Source: CAIWHR01 sp963823215
GTDB taxonomy: Bacteria > Pseudomonadota > Gammaproteobacteria > Burkholderiales > Casimicrobiaceae
DNA length: 64,000 bases
Assembly (NCBI GenBank): GCA_963823215.1
Contig: CAWGKT010000008.1
Span: forward strand, 186,001-250,000
Direction: 5' to 3'
The notes beneath the pieces are model-generated. The model was not told where the DNA came from and made no database searches. It saw nothing but the letters and a program-made list of their open reading frames with translations. The translations under genes and the position numbers were made by a program. This document shows, piece by piece, positions 54,216 to 63,804 of this stretch. The first letter of the stretch is position 1. The number at the start of each line of letters is the position of its first letter.

Positions 54216-55574
54216 ATGATCTCCTTCGTCGTGGCCGGCGTTGGCGCACCTCTTGCCGTCCTGGTCTTGGCCGCGCTCTGCGCGCTGTCGTTCGGGGTGG
54301 CATGGGGCTTTGGCGTGCTGGCAATCGGGCTCGGTGCAATCATTGGCATTCACCTCTGGCAGATCCACCGGCTGATGCGCTGGGCCGACGCTGCACTCGA
54401 CGCACCGGTCCCGGAGGCGGGCGGAGCATGGGGCGTCGCATTCTCCGCCCTCTATCGCCGCGTGCGCACGCGCACGCGGCGCCACCGCGACCTTGCCACC
54501 ACGATCGAGCGGTTTCGCAACGCCGTCGAGGCGCTGCCGGAGGGCATGGTAATCGTCGACGCCGCGAATCGCATCGAGTGGGCGAACGCGCGAGCGCAGG
54601 CGCACCTTGGACTCGATCTCGCGAAGGACACCGGCCGGCCACTGCTCAACCTGCTGCGCCAGCCCGAGGTTGTCCGCTATTTCGAGGCGGGCGATTTTGC
54701 CGATGCAGTCGTCATCGATTCGCAGCGAGGGACAGGATCGACGCTGTCGATCCAGGTCGTACCGTTCGGCACCGACGAGCGTTTGCTGATCAGCCGCGAC
54801 ATCACGCAGCTGGAAGCGGTCGCGCGGATGCGGCGCGATTTCATCGCCAACGTCTCGCACGAGCTCAAGACGCCACTGACGGTCGTCAGCGGCTTCCTCG
54901 AAACCCTGCAGGACCTGGAGCTCGAGCCTCGCCAGCGCACGCGATACCTTCAACTGATGGCGGAGCAGGCGGCGAGCATGCGGCGCCTCGTCGACGATCT
55001 GCTGACGCTGTCGGCGCTGGAGAGCGAGCAGAATCCGGTCGCCGAGTCCGAATTCGTCATTGTGCCGCTGTTGCTCGAAATGTCAGTCGACGCGAAGGCG
55101 CTCTCTGGCGGCCGGCACACGATCGTTCTTGACATCGGCGATGCCGCGAAGGTGAAGGGTAGCCAGGACGAGCTCGCGAGCGCGTTCGGCAATGTCGTGA
55201 GCAACGCGATTCGGTATACCCCTGACGGCGGCACGATCACGCTCGGCTGGCAGGTCGACGCGGAGGGGCGGGGAGCGTTCAGCGTCGCCGACACCGGCAT
55301 CGGTATCGCGCCGGAGCACATACCGCGGCTGACCGAGCGCTTCTATCGCGTCGATCGCAGCCGGTCCCGCGCGACGGGCGGCACGGGACTCGGACTTGCG
55401 ATCGTCAAGCACGTGCTCCTGCGCCATCAGGCAGAACTCGATGTCACCAGCGAGTTGGGCCACGGCAGCACGTTCACGGTGCTCCTTCCGGCGCGGCGGG
55501 TGCGTTCGGCCATGGCGTCCGAAACGGCCGCGGACTCCGCGCCGACGCCCGCGCCGAGCGCTACCAGTAACTGA
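54216..55574 (+). CDS. phoR: Phosphate sensor histidine kinase PhoR
   Basis: 452 residues. An N-terminal pair of membrane segments (VVAGVGAPLAVLVLAALCAL and the following helix) is followed by a charged cytoplasmic region, a PAS domain (about 115-205), the dimerisation/phosphoacceptor helix with H-box SHELKTPLTVVSG, and the ATPase domain with N-box NAIRYTPDGG, G1 DTGIGIAPEH and G2 GGTGLGLAIV. The lack of a large periplasmic sensor domain fits PhoR, which hears the Pst system through PhoU. Confidence 0.95.
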   Translation: MISFVVAGVGAPLAVLVLAALCALSFGVAWGFGVLAIGLGAIIGIHLWQIHRLMRWADAALDAPVPEAGGAWGVAFSALYRRVRTRTRRHRDLATTIERFRNAVEALPEGMVIVDAANRIEWANARAQAHLGLDLAKDTGRPLLNLLRQPEVVRYFEAGDFADAVVIDSQRGTGSTLSIQVVPFGTDERLLISRDITQLEAVARMRRDFIANVSHELKTPLTVVSGFLETLQDLELEPRQRTRYLQLMAEQAASMRRLVDDLLTLSALESEQNPVAESEFVIVPLLLEMSVDAKALSGGRHTIVLDIGDAAKVKGSQDELASAFGNVVSNAIRYTPDGGTITLGWQVDAEGRGAFSVADTGIGIAPEHIPRLTERFYRVDRSRSRATGGTGLGLAIVKHVLLRHQAELDVTSELGHGSTFTVLLPARRVRSAMASETAADSAPTPAPSATSN

Positions 55575-56193
55575 GCGCGGCCCGGAACAGCGACTTCAGA
55601 TCGTCGCGCCCGACGTCCTTGGGCGCGTTGCGGATCACCCGGTACTGCGGCTCTGCGCCGGTGGCGAGCGCGTCGAGATGCGACGCGTCGAAACCCAGCG
55701 CGGTGAGCCCGTTGGGCATCGCGGTGGCGCGCATCAATTCGATCACGCGCTGCGCGAGCACCTCGCCCGCATCGCCGTTCGCCGCGCCGCGGGTTTCGGC
55801 GCCCAGGCATTGCGCGCCGTGCAGGTGCCGCTCCGGACAGCTGGGCGCCGTGTAGCGCCAGACCGACGGATTGTTGAGCACGACCGCCATGCCGTGCGGG
55901 ACGAGGGTCTTCCCCTCCGGGTAGCCGTCGACGTGCCAGTCCTTCGTCAGGCCGGACACCGCATAGGACAGGCCGTGCGGCAGATGGCAGCCGGCAGCGT
56001 TGAACGCGATGCCCGCCAGCATCGCCGCGTACATCATCTCCGTGCGCGCCTCGGTGTCGGAGGCGTCGTTGACCGCGCGCACCAGATATTTGCCGACGCC
56101 GCGCAGCGCGTCGTTGGCGAGCATGTCGGAAAACGGGTTCGCACCCTGCGACACCGGGCGGTCGATGCCCTTTGCCGGATTGAGGCGCGCACG
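55561..56193 (-). pseudogene. Truncated iron-type alcohol dehydrogenase (hydroxyacid-oxoacid transhydrogenase-like), C-terminal half only
   Basis: About 210 residues remain of a roughly 430-residue enzyme. Recognisable family stretches are RPVSQGANPFSDMLA, GIAFNAAGCHLPHGLSYAVS (metal His region) and LVPHGMAVVLNNPSVW. Homology stops at about 56193, exactly where a plus-strand cyclic-nucleotide-binding fragment begins, so the N-terminal cofactor domain is lost. Ends convergently with phoR, overlapping its end by about 14 bases. Confidence 0.75.
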
Positions 56194-56506
56194 GTGCACG
56201 CCGGCACAGTCATCATCCGAAAGGGCGAGCCCGGCGATGGCATGGTACTTTGTCGCCAGCGGAACAGTAGAAGTCGAAGCCCCAGGCGGCAACGTCCGCC
56301 TGCAGGAGGGCGATTTCTTCGGCGAGATGGCGCTGCTGACGCGGGAGCGGCGCACGGCGACGGTGATCGCCATCAAGTCGACCGACCTGCTAGTTCTCGA
56401 CTGCGACGATTTCCATCGTTTCATCGACCGCAATCCGGAGATTGGAGCGCAGGTCCGTGCAGTTGCGCTGGCACGTGCCAGCGGGCCTGTGGCTCGCGCC
56501 GAGTAG
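56193..56506 (+). pseudogene. Truncated cyclic-nucleotide-binding domain gene, 3' end only
   Basis: Only the CRP-like binding domain of a larger protein (perhaps an ion channel or regulator) is left: TVIIRKGEPGDGM, then after a one-base insertion near 56240 YFVASGTVEVEAPGG, FGEMALLTRERRTATVIA and LLVLDCDDFHRFIDRNP. No start codon fits and the 5' portion is missing. It abuts the truncated Fe-alcohol dehydrogenase tail to tail across one junction. Confidence 0.7.
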
Positions 56507-56555
56507 CACTGAGACCCCGGTGCAGCGAGCAGGTAGGGCGCCGATGTAGAAAGCA

Positions 56556-57217
56556 ATGGTGAACCCCGCCGTGTGTGGCGCGATGTTTGGCAAATCGGTC
56601 ACGCGAAGAGCGGTTGGCAGATGCCGCAAAGGCGGCGCTGGCCATGACGGTCATTCTCACGCTCTCCGCACTCGTCGGGACCCAATTGCTGCATCTATTC
56701 GGCGTGTCGCTCGACGCCTTCATGGTGGCCGGGGGCGGGGTGCTGGCATCGATGGGCTTTTCCATGCTCAGCGGTCGGGGATCTTCAGAGGCCCCGCGCG
56801 ATGCAGCCCCAAACTCCGCGGCGTCTTTGACGCCATTGATCCTCTTCGCGGCGAGCCCGGGGACCATCACAGGGGTCATTACGCTCTCCGCCGGCGCACT
56901 CGGGGCTGGGTCTTCCGGTCACGGCCTTGGTGGCAGTCGCGGTGGCGGGACTGGTGACCTGGTTGGTCCTGTTGCTTGTCACAGAGGTTGCCGGCAAAGC
57001 CGCTGAAGGCGGGTTTGCGCGTGATACCATCACGCGTTTCATGGGACTGATTGTTTTGTCGATGGGGGTTCAGTTCGCCCTCGCGGGGCTGCACAGTTCG
57101 GGACTTGAATGGGGGGCGATTCGCCCAGGGCCTTCCTCCGAGATTGGGGACGAAGGCTTCGCCACGTTTACGACCAGGGCCATGCACGAGCCGATCACGG
57201 GTCTGATCGGCTTCTAA
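56556..57217 (+). pseudogene. MarC-family inner-membrane protein, truncated and frameshifted
   Basis: MarC-type multi-spanning protein of unknown transport role. Recognised stretches: NPAVCGAMFGKSV, REERLADAAKAALAMTVILT, FGVSLDAFMVAGGGVL, SPGTITGVITLSAG and, in another frame, VAVAVAGLVTWLVLLLVTEV. At least two frame changes (near 56610 and near 56905 in a GGG run) and an in-frame TAG just before the ATG suggest a damaged or mis-sequenced gene whose N-terminus is missing. Confidence 0.65.
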
Positions 57218-57307
57218 TTGAGTTCGCGTCAATCACTCGCCATGGCGGAGGCGATCGCTGCTCTGACAGAAGGGCTTACGCGGGCCCAGCGAGGGCGTGC
57301 CCTAGCC

Positions 57308-57700
57308 TCACACGCGGCGATCGACGAGAAGCGTCATGTGCGAGCGGCCCGTGACGCGCTGCAGTCCTATTAAGTAGACGAGACCCCAAACGAAGTCGGT
57401 GACCGCAAACAGGACCGTCGGCACAACACCGACGTAGGTGAAGCCATAGGCGACAAGGAGACCCACTGCCGCAAAGCGCAATAGGGCTTCCCAATAGATC
57501 ACCGAGGCAAAAGTTTGAACATCCCGGGCACTTAGAATGAGCGTTGCTGCCGTATACCAAAGAAACGCAGCAACAATGCACGGCCAAAATGGGTTGGGAA
57601 CTTGCAGGCCGAGAAATTCCCTGATCGGTGGTGTGATCAGGATGAGCCCGAGGCCAACATTCCATATGCCGGACCAGAAGACCACCCGCTCGAATGTCAT
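57308..57700 (-). CDS. Small integral membrane protein, four predicted helices
   Basis: 130 residues from MTFERVVFWSGIWN. Four hydrophobic segments are visible (VVFWSGIWNVGLGLILI, FWPCIVAAFLWYTAATLILS, IYWEALLRFAAVGLLVAYGF and VPTVLFAVTDFVWGLVYLIG). No family recognised. A longer start at 57778 adds a hydrophilic leader and is disfavoured. Lies between two damaged genes. Confidence 0.6.
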   Translation of the reverse strand: MTFERVVFWSGIWNVGLGLILITPPIREFLGLQVPNPFWPCIVAAFLWYTAATLILSARDVQTFASVIYWEALLRFAAVGLLVAYGFTYVGVVPTVLFAVTDFVWGLVYLIGLQRVTGRSHMTLLVDRRV

Positions 57701-57946
57701 GCGTGCCTCCCTAATCGAGCCAACGTGAACGACATCGCTGCTCGGCATTCCATGCAGTTGACGCTTCGAGGCGAACAAAGCCCACAGGCCAACACTGTAA
57801 TCTTCGTCCCCCGATCAAGGGACTTCACTGTCTGGCGGAGCAGCGTTAGTGTTGCTCACCCTCGAAACCGCTCGCCGGTTGACGATCCCTAGGAAGGCTA
57901 AGTCAGTGAAGTAAGCCGGCCTCCCCTTCAACAAAAGGAGCAGGTA

Positions 57947-59637
57947 ATGTCGACACGCAATCGACTGCTTCAGCTGCTCACCGCCGCCTTGTTACTGACA
58001 GCACAGATTTGGGCACCTGCGGCGGTGGCCCAAGCCAGCAAACCCAACATCCTTGTCATCATGGGCGACGATGTCGGCTGGTTCAACATCGGCGCCTACC
58101 ACCGCGGCATCATGTCGGGCAAGACGCCGAACCTCGACAAGCTGGCCTCGGAGGGCATGCTGTTCACCGACTATTACGCCGAAGCGAGCTGCACGGCGGG
58201 TCGGGCGAACTTCATTACCGGCGAGTTGCCGATCCGCACTGGGCTGACGACCGTGGGCCAGGCGGGCGCCGACGTCGGCATCCCGGCACAGGCCGCGACG
58301 CTCGCCACCGCCCTGAAGGCGCAAGGCTATGCCACCGGGCAGTTCGGTAAGAACCATCTCGGCGACCTGAACAAGTATCTCCCGACCCTGCACGGCTTCG
58401 ACGAGTTCTTCGGATACCTGTATCACCTCGACGCGATGTCCGATCCGTACTGGTTCTCGTTCCCGCTCGATGAGGACTACTACAACAAGTACGGCCCGCG
58501 GAGCTTGATACACAGCTTTGCGACCGACGCCGACGATCCGACCGAGATGCCGCGCTGGGGCAAAATCGGCAAGCAGAGGATCGTCGATGAAGGTCCCCTG
58601 CCGCCGTTCCCCGACATGTCGAACGTGCCGAACATGCACGACTTGCCGTTCCTAAAGGCGAAGTACGACATGACGACCTTCGACGAGGTGCTTGGTCAAG
58701 ACTTCCAGCGACTTCATGGACAAGGCCAAGAGGGACGGCAAGCCGTTCTTCGTCTGGCACAACACCACGCGCATGCACGTCTGGACGTTTCTCTCCAAGA
58801 AATACTCGTCGATGCAGAACAGCCAGACCAACTACGGTCTCGAGGAAGCCGGCATGGCGCAGATGGACGACAGCATCGGCGCTCTGCTCAAGCATCTCGA
58901 CGACATCGGCGAGGCCAACAACACCATCGTCATCTTCACCACCGACAACGGCGCGGAGGTGTTCACCTGGCCGGATGGCGGCATGACGCCGTTCAAGAAC
59001 ACCAAGGGTACCGTCGGCGAGGGCGGCTTCCGCGTGCCGTGCCATCATCCGCTGGCCGGGCCAGATCAAGCCGGGCACGGTCGAGAACGGCATCTTCTCC
59101 GGCCTCGATTGGTTCCCCACCCTGATGGCGGCAGCGGGCAACCCGGACATCACCGATCAACTGCTAAGGGCGTGACAGCTCGGCGACCGGACCTACAAGA
59201 ACCACCTCGACGGCTACAACCAGATGGACCTCCTCACCGGCAAAGGCCCATCGAAGCGCCGCGAGGTGTTCTACTTCGGCGGCGCCAGCCTGGGCGCGGT
59301 TCGCCTCGACGACATCAAGTTCACAGTTCTTCCAGCAGCCTTGGGGCTGGCCCGGCGAAAAGGTCACGACCGACATGCCAGTCCTGACCAATATTCGCCA
59401 GGATCCGTTCGAGAGGTTGCCGTCATCCGTGGCGAGTCGCCCAACACCAGCTCGCCCGGCTACATGAACGACTTCTACGCCCGCGAGTTCTGGCGCTTCG
59501 TCCTCGTCCAGCAGTATGTCGCGAAGCTGGCGCTGACGGCGGTCGATTATCCGCCGATGCAGGACCCGGCTTCCTTCAACCTCGATGCGGTGAAGAAGAA
59601 GGTCGAGGAGATGATCAAGAACCATCCCGGGCAATAG
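57947..59637 (+). pseudogene. Exported arylsulfatase, several frameshifts
   Basis: Reassembled across frames, a sulfatase of about 560 residues that would cleave sulfate esters in the periplasm. Signal peptide LLTAALLLTAQIWAPAAVAQ; metal-binding NILVIMGDDVGW; formylglycine motif SCTAGRANF (C-T-A-G-R, the alanine variant of C-x-P/A-x-R); IFTTDNGAEVFTWPDGG; GYNQMDLLTGKGPSKR near the C-terminus. Frame changes near 58694, 59043, 59165/59176, 59325 and 59430 break it. The in-frame TGA at 59173 disappears if one base is added and one removed, restoring LLKGVQL. A strong ribosome-binding site (AAAAGGAG) precedes ATG 57947. May be intact in the organism. Confidence 0.75.
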
Positions 59638-59929
59638 CCCATCCGATCAAGAGCGCGCGGGCGGCCCAAAAGGGCCGCTCGTCGTCGGCATGAGGAACGT
59701 TCGAGCCGTCGTGGACTTCGAAACCAAGCCGACGAGACCGGCGAGATCAATCAAAAGCGCACGGTGCCGGAGGCAATTGTCGTACCCCCCCCTCCCAGCG
59801 GTTCTTGGCATTGAACTCTTGATAGTGCCGCAGGTTGAAATCAAGCGGCGTGGTGCGAACAACGGTTCGCGCGGTGGAAAAGTCACCTGCGCTTGCGGTG
59901 GGAAACTTTTGTTCTCGCTTCGCCCCGTC

Positions 59930-60263
59930 GCCGGCCTCAGCTCCACAACATCAGCTGCAGTCGATGTTCGGCTGGAAGTCGATCAAGAAGCGGAGCGATG
60001 TGACGTCGCGCCTTCTTCGGCTGCCAGCGACGCGTCGGCCTTACGAATACCGTGCGCGGAGCAATGTGGGAGGCCGGCCTCGTCACACCACTCGCGGAAT
60101 TTGTTTGCCGAAGCCCTTGATCGAGAACGGGCGCCCGGAGTCGGTGACGAGATACGTCAGGTCGCCAGATCGCGGCGGGTTTGCCAGTAGTCCGCCGGAC
60201 TTGATGGGCCAACGCATACATGGCTTCGCGTGACGCATCCACGTCGACCCGACCGGAGTGCAA
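59930..60263 (-). pseudogene. Tyrosine integrase remnant, C-terminal catalytic part
   Basis: On the minus strand, reading across frames gives TYLVTDSGRPFSIKGFGKQ, REWCDEAGLPHCSAHGIRKA and further fragments. SAHGIRK is the catalytic His-x-x-Arg region of phage-type integrases of the kind frequent in alphaproteobacteria. The catalytic tyrosine end and the N-terminal half are missing or unreadable. Remnant of a mobile element. Confidence 0.65.
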
Positions 60264-60316
60264 CTCGCCTATAGTTCGGCCTCAACCCTCGCAAGTGGGT
60301 ATCGACTTACCAACGT

Positions 60317-61243
60317 CTACGCGTCGGCCACCTGCTCAGTGCGCTGCGCTTCTTGGAACGTCCGGCTACCGCGCCGCTGCTGCTTTTCGGCGTACATTGC
60401 TTGATCGGCTTCGGTCATTAATCGCTCGATCGATCTCCTCTTCGTCGTCAATGGATTGTAATGCGCAAAGCCAACGCTGAACGCCACTGGCACTGCCGAC
60501 GGATTGCTGTTGTGCGCCGCGGCTGCATCGTGGAGCCGTTTTCTGATGCGCCCTGGGGCCCCCGCCTTGGCACCGATGGCGAGGACGATGAACTCATCGC
60601 CACCGAGCCGGGCAATGATATCTGAGGATCGGAAAGTGGATCTCGAAATCTCGGCCGTTGTCACGAGTGCTTGATCCCCGAACTCGTGACCGAGCTCGTC
60701 ATTGATGCGCTTCATCCCGTCAAGATCGACGAAAGCAAGGGCGAGGCTGTAACCGGAGCGCCGCGCTAACTTCAACTGCTCTTCCGCGATCGTCACGAAG
60801 CCGCGCCGATTGTAGAGGCCGGTGAGAGTGTCAAGCAGAGCCATGCTTTGTAGTTGTGACACGAGGCGGTGCCGCTCGAGCGCGTAACGGATAACCCTCA
60901 GCAGCAGGGATCGATCGGTTTGGCTTTTGACAAGATAGTCCTGCGCACCTTCCCGAAGTGCGCGAACGCCGAGGTCTTCTTCGTGGCTCGTGCTAAGCGC
61001 GACAATCGGAACGTTTCGCGCGGCGCACTGCAACTGATGAATAGCGTCGATCCCATTGGCGTCCGGGAGGAAGAGATCGAGCAGCACCAGATCAAATCGT
61101 TTCCGTCGCAGGTAATCCTTGCCGCGCCCGAGGTTTGTCGCGGTCGTCACGGAAAACTTCGGATCGCTGCTGAGAAGCAGCCGCAGCAATTGAGCGTCGG
61201 TCGCGCAGGCTTCTATGAGCAGCACATTGGTGACTTCGAGCAT
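60317..61243 (-). CDS. Response regulator with diguanylate cyclase output (REC-GGDEF)
   Basis: About 308 residues. Receiver domain: phosphorylated Asp in LVLLDLFLPDANG and the conserved Lys in DYLVKSQTD; the N-terminal acidic pair is altered (LLIEACATDAQ, Glu-Ala-Cys in place of Asp-Asp/Glu-Asp), so phosphorylation may be weakened. The GGDEF domain has RLGGDEF with an inhibitory I-site RSSD five residues before it. PleD-like cyclic di-GMP synthase controlled by phosphorylation. The start at 61243 (MLEVTNVLLIE) is preferred over 61291. Confidence 0.88.
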   Translation of the reverse strand: MLEVTNVLLIEACATDAQLLRLLLSSDPKFSVTTATNLGRGKDYLRRKRFDLVLLDLFLPDANGIDAIHQLQCAARNVPIVALSTSHEEDLGVRALREGAQDYLVKSQTDRSLLLRVIRYALERHRLVSQLQSMALLDTLTGLYNRRGFVTIAEEQLKLARRSGYSLALAFVDLDGMKRINDELGHEFGDQALVTTAEISRSTFRSSDIIARLGGDEFIVLAIGAKAGAPGRIRKRLHDAAAAHNSNPSAVPVAFSVGFAHYNPLTTKRRSIERLMTEADQAMYAEKQQRRGSRTFQEAQRTEQVADA

Positions 61244-61549
61244 AACGTGTTTGGGCTGACGCAAGCGCACTCGGGAACTCTTTGACGACAACTCGGATCA
61301 CGCACGCCGACGGGCGGTTGTGGGGGGCTTTGAAATGAGGGATTGCCCCCGGTTTCCTGTGAGTGAGACTTGGACAACATTTCTTGCCGTTACGTCCCTG
61401 AAAAACTTAGGGTTAGAGGAAAATTGGAACTGAACTCCTTGGACCAGACGGCGGCGGCAACAGCAACGCGATGTGCAGCCTGCGTTGGCCAGACGACTAC
61501 GCCAGGCGTGAATTTGCATACAGAAGCAGGAAGGTGCTCGGCAACGCCT
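61244..61549. other. Intergenic region, nothing recognised
   Basis: AT-richer than average. A short hairpin with arms GGGGGC and GCCCCC is seen near 61324-61352; it has no T-run and no clear role. Confidence 0.4.
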
Positions 61550-61765
61550 CTACCGGTCCTCCCCGAATTCGCCAGCGGAGTAGCTAGAACGCCCGCCCTT
61601 GCTCAAGGGGGCCCCAAAGATGACGACCTCCGCCTCAAAGCTTCGCTCGCTGCGCGTCTTAACAGGTCGCAGGGGCGCTGAAGTCAGGTCGGGTCCCATC
61701 TCCTCGAAGTGACGATCATCCCCGTCTTCTTCGGCGTGGTTCAAAAGCCAATCGAATATCCCCAT
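61550..61765 (-). CDS. Small hypothetical protein, 71 residues
   Basis: Starts MGIFDWLLNHAEEDGDDRHF with an excellent ribosome-binding site (GGAAGGAG) nine bases before the ATG at 61765. The acidic N-terminal half looks protein-like; the C-terminal half may be off-frame because nearby genes carry frameshifts. Family unknown. Confidence 0.45.
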   Translation of the reverse strand: MGIFDWLLNHAEEDGDDRHFEEMGPDLTSAPLRPVKTRSERSFEAEVVIFGAPLSKGGRSSYSAGEFGEDR

Positions 61766-61783
61766 GCCCGATACTCCTTCCAG

Positions 61784-61811
61784 CTACTGAGGTCTTGTCT
61801 CCCCTCAGTAG
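61784..61811. repeat. 9-bp-arm inverted repeat (CTACTGAGG…CCTCAGTAG)
   Basis: Perfect arms around a 10-base centre, lying between the divergent small gene and the FimB-like recombinase gene. No T-run follows on either strand, so a protein-binding site or recombinase target is more likely than a terminator. Confidence 0.45.
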
Positions 61812-61878
61812 GGCAGGCATGTGACGCAATTCACGGGCCCTGAATGCGTTGCGCTGGCGCACAGAGTCAGCATGCTGC

Positions 61879-61910
61879 ACTCTTTACCAAGAGCGTATTC
61901 TGTAAAGAGT
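61879..61910. promoter_or_regulatory. 9-bp-arm inverted repeat at the recombinase promoter
   Basis: ACTCTTTAC and GTAAAGAGT flank a 14-base centre, immediately upstream of a TATACT -10-like sequence (61915-61920). Could be an operator for, or a target of, the recombinase encoded just downstream. Confidence 0.45.
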
Positions 61911-61955
61911 GTGCTATACTGCCTCTTGGAAACATCGGATGTTTCGGAGGGGCAA

Positions 61956-62636
61956 ATGAAGGCGACAAACGGCGAAAGGTAAAGACTGGCGCAGCCGACG
62001 CCCACGAGCGGGCGAAGGACTACCTCGATCCCCCAGAGATGGAGCGCCTGCTCGAGGCGGCGAAGGACGGTCGGCACGGCGTCCGCGACCATGCCCTGCT
62101 GCTGATCATATACCGCCACGCCTTGCGCGTCACCGATGCCGTCACCATGCGCCTCGACCAGCTCAACCTGAAGCAGGCACGCGTCTGGGTGAAGCGGTCG
62201 AATAACTCCCTCGACACCGAGCAGGCGATCGAAGGCGACGAGCTGCGCGCCATCAAGCGCTACATCGGCGCGCGCGATGACAAGTTGCCTGGCTATTTGT
62301 ATCGGAGCGACGGCAGCCGATGACGCGCCAAGCCGTCAACTATCTGATCCGTGAGGCGGGTGAGCGCGCTGGGGCTCGGCAGGGTGTGGCCGCACATGTT
62401 GCGCCACAGCGCCGGCTACGCCTTGAGCAACAAGGGGCATGACTTCCGGCTGCTGCAAGACTTCATGGGGCACCGCGATCCTTCGAAGTTCCGGGACGGC
62501 CGTCTATTTCACATCGGCCCGCAAGGGCGTCAGACGCACCTTGCTGCTCGCCGGACTGCGGCGCCCGATCGTCACCTACGCTTCAAGTATTGAAGATGCG
62601 GTCGCCATGAGTCGGGAGCGGAAACAGGAAAGTTGA
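61956..62636 (+). pseudogene. FimB-like small tyrosine recombinase, frameshifted
   Basis: About 200 residues when repaired: MKATNGER, then ERAKDYLDPPEMERLLEAAK, LLLIIYRHALRVTDAVTMRL (first catalytic Arg), QAVNYLIREAGERAGL, PHMLRHSAGYALSNKGHDF (His-x-x-Arg), LLQDFMGHRDP and TAVYFTSARK carrying the candidate tyrosine. It has the size and order of the FimB/FimE class rather than a full phage integrase. Frame changes lie near 61980, 62320, 62373 and 62490. GGAGGGGC just before the ATG is a ribosome-binding site. Its target may be one of the two upstream inverted repeats. Confidence 0.65.
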
Positions 62637-62687
62637 GTGCGCCGTTGTTGCTTCTCATCGAGCTGTTGCACCGCCGACGATGTTCAA

Positions 62688-63804
62688 TCAGTGTTTGAGC
62701 GCGACGACATTAAACGCCCCGACTGGCTTGGCGAACCCTTTCATTGCCAGCTCTCCGATCGCCTCGACCTCAACCAAAGTCTCGAAGTCTGTTAGAGTCT
62801 TGCGATTGGTCAAAATCTGCCCACCCCTGGCCTCGCCGCACAGACGCGCTGCCATATTCGTGACGGTACCTACAGCTCCATAATCCAGGCGGCCTTCGAA
62901 CCCTATGGCTCCGATGGTGGCATAGCCCTTTGCGATACCGATACCGAGGGACAGATCATGTCCACGCTTGCGCCAACCCTTGCTCAACTCATTTACTTGC
63001 TCACGCATCGCCATAGCCATGCGGATCGCGCGCTCAGCAGGATCAGCGACCACAACAGGGTCATTAAAAAATATCATCATACCGTCTCCGGTGAACCTCT
63101 CGAGCGTTCCTTCGTGAGCCAGAATCAGTTTGCCCATTTCCGCATGATATTCGCGCAAAACGCCCATCACCTCTTCTGGCTCAGAAGTTTCAGCAAAGGC
63201 GGTGAAGCCTCGCAGTTCAAGGAAAACTACAACGACTTCGCGCCGATGGGTGGCCAGCGGATTGGCAGTATCTCCGGACAGAATTGCCTCCGCGAGCTGA
63301 GGTGAGAAGAACCTTTTCAACTGGGAGAGGTTCTCCAGTTGCTGCAATTGCTCATTCACGCGCTTCTCAAGGGTTGCGTTCCATTCAGACAGCTTTGCCT
63401 TTTGGGCCTCGACCGTATCGGTGAGGGATTTGATGCGTAGCATCGACTTCACGCGAGCCACCAGCGCGCCGTGATCCACCGGCTTCGTCAGATACTCGTC
63501 GGCACCCGCGTCGAGGGCGGTGATGACGTCCTGAGTTGCTGTCTTGGCAGTGATCATGACTATGGGCATGAACGAAAGTGAGCTGTCAGCCTTTAGGCGC
63601 CGGCACACGTCGGTCCCGTCCATCTTGGGCATCATGACGTCGAGCAAGATTAGATCGGGTCGCATCTCTAAGGCGACGGCGAGGGCCTCCTGCCCGTCCG
63701 TAGCCGTCAGGATCTCGTAACCGTGAGCGGCAAGGCGTGTCCGGAAAATGTCGAGATTGTCCGGATTGTCATCAGCGATCGAGGATTCGCGCCGACGTCC
63801 TCAC
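62688..63804 (-). CDS. Response regulator with class III adenylate/guanylate cyclase output, one frameshift near the N-terminus
   Basis: About 370 residues after repair. Receiver: ADDNPDNLDIF, phosphorylated Asp in LILLDVMMPKMDG, Thr in VMITAKT and Lys in DEYLTKPVDH. A coiled-coil linker (LSEWNATLEKRVNEQLQQLE) leads to the cyclase domain with VVVFLELRGFTAF, GTLERFTGDGMMIFFNDP, GIGIAKGYATIGAIG and YGAVGTVTNMAARL. The first metal position reads Glu (LELRGF) instead of the usual Asp, the second (TGDGMM) is intact. A G inserted near 63780 separates the GTG start at 63804 from the rest; the uninterrupted frame begins with ATG 63665. Likely makes cAMP or cGMP on a phosphorylation cue. Confidence 0.82.

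Noticed and set aside
59173..59175. An in-frame TGA inside the sulfatase, considered as a possible selenocysteine codon.
   Set aside because: Adding one base before it and removing one after it restores the family sequence LLKGVQL, and there is no SECIS-like hairpin.
61784..61811. Inverted repeat considered as an intrinsic terminator.
   Set aside because: No T-run on either strand.
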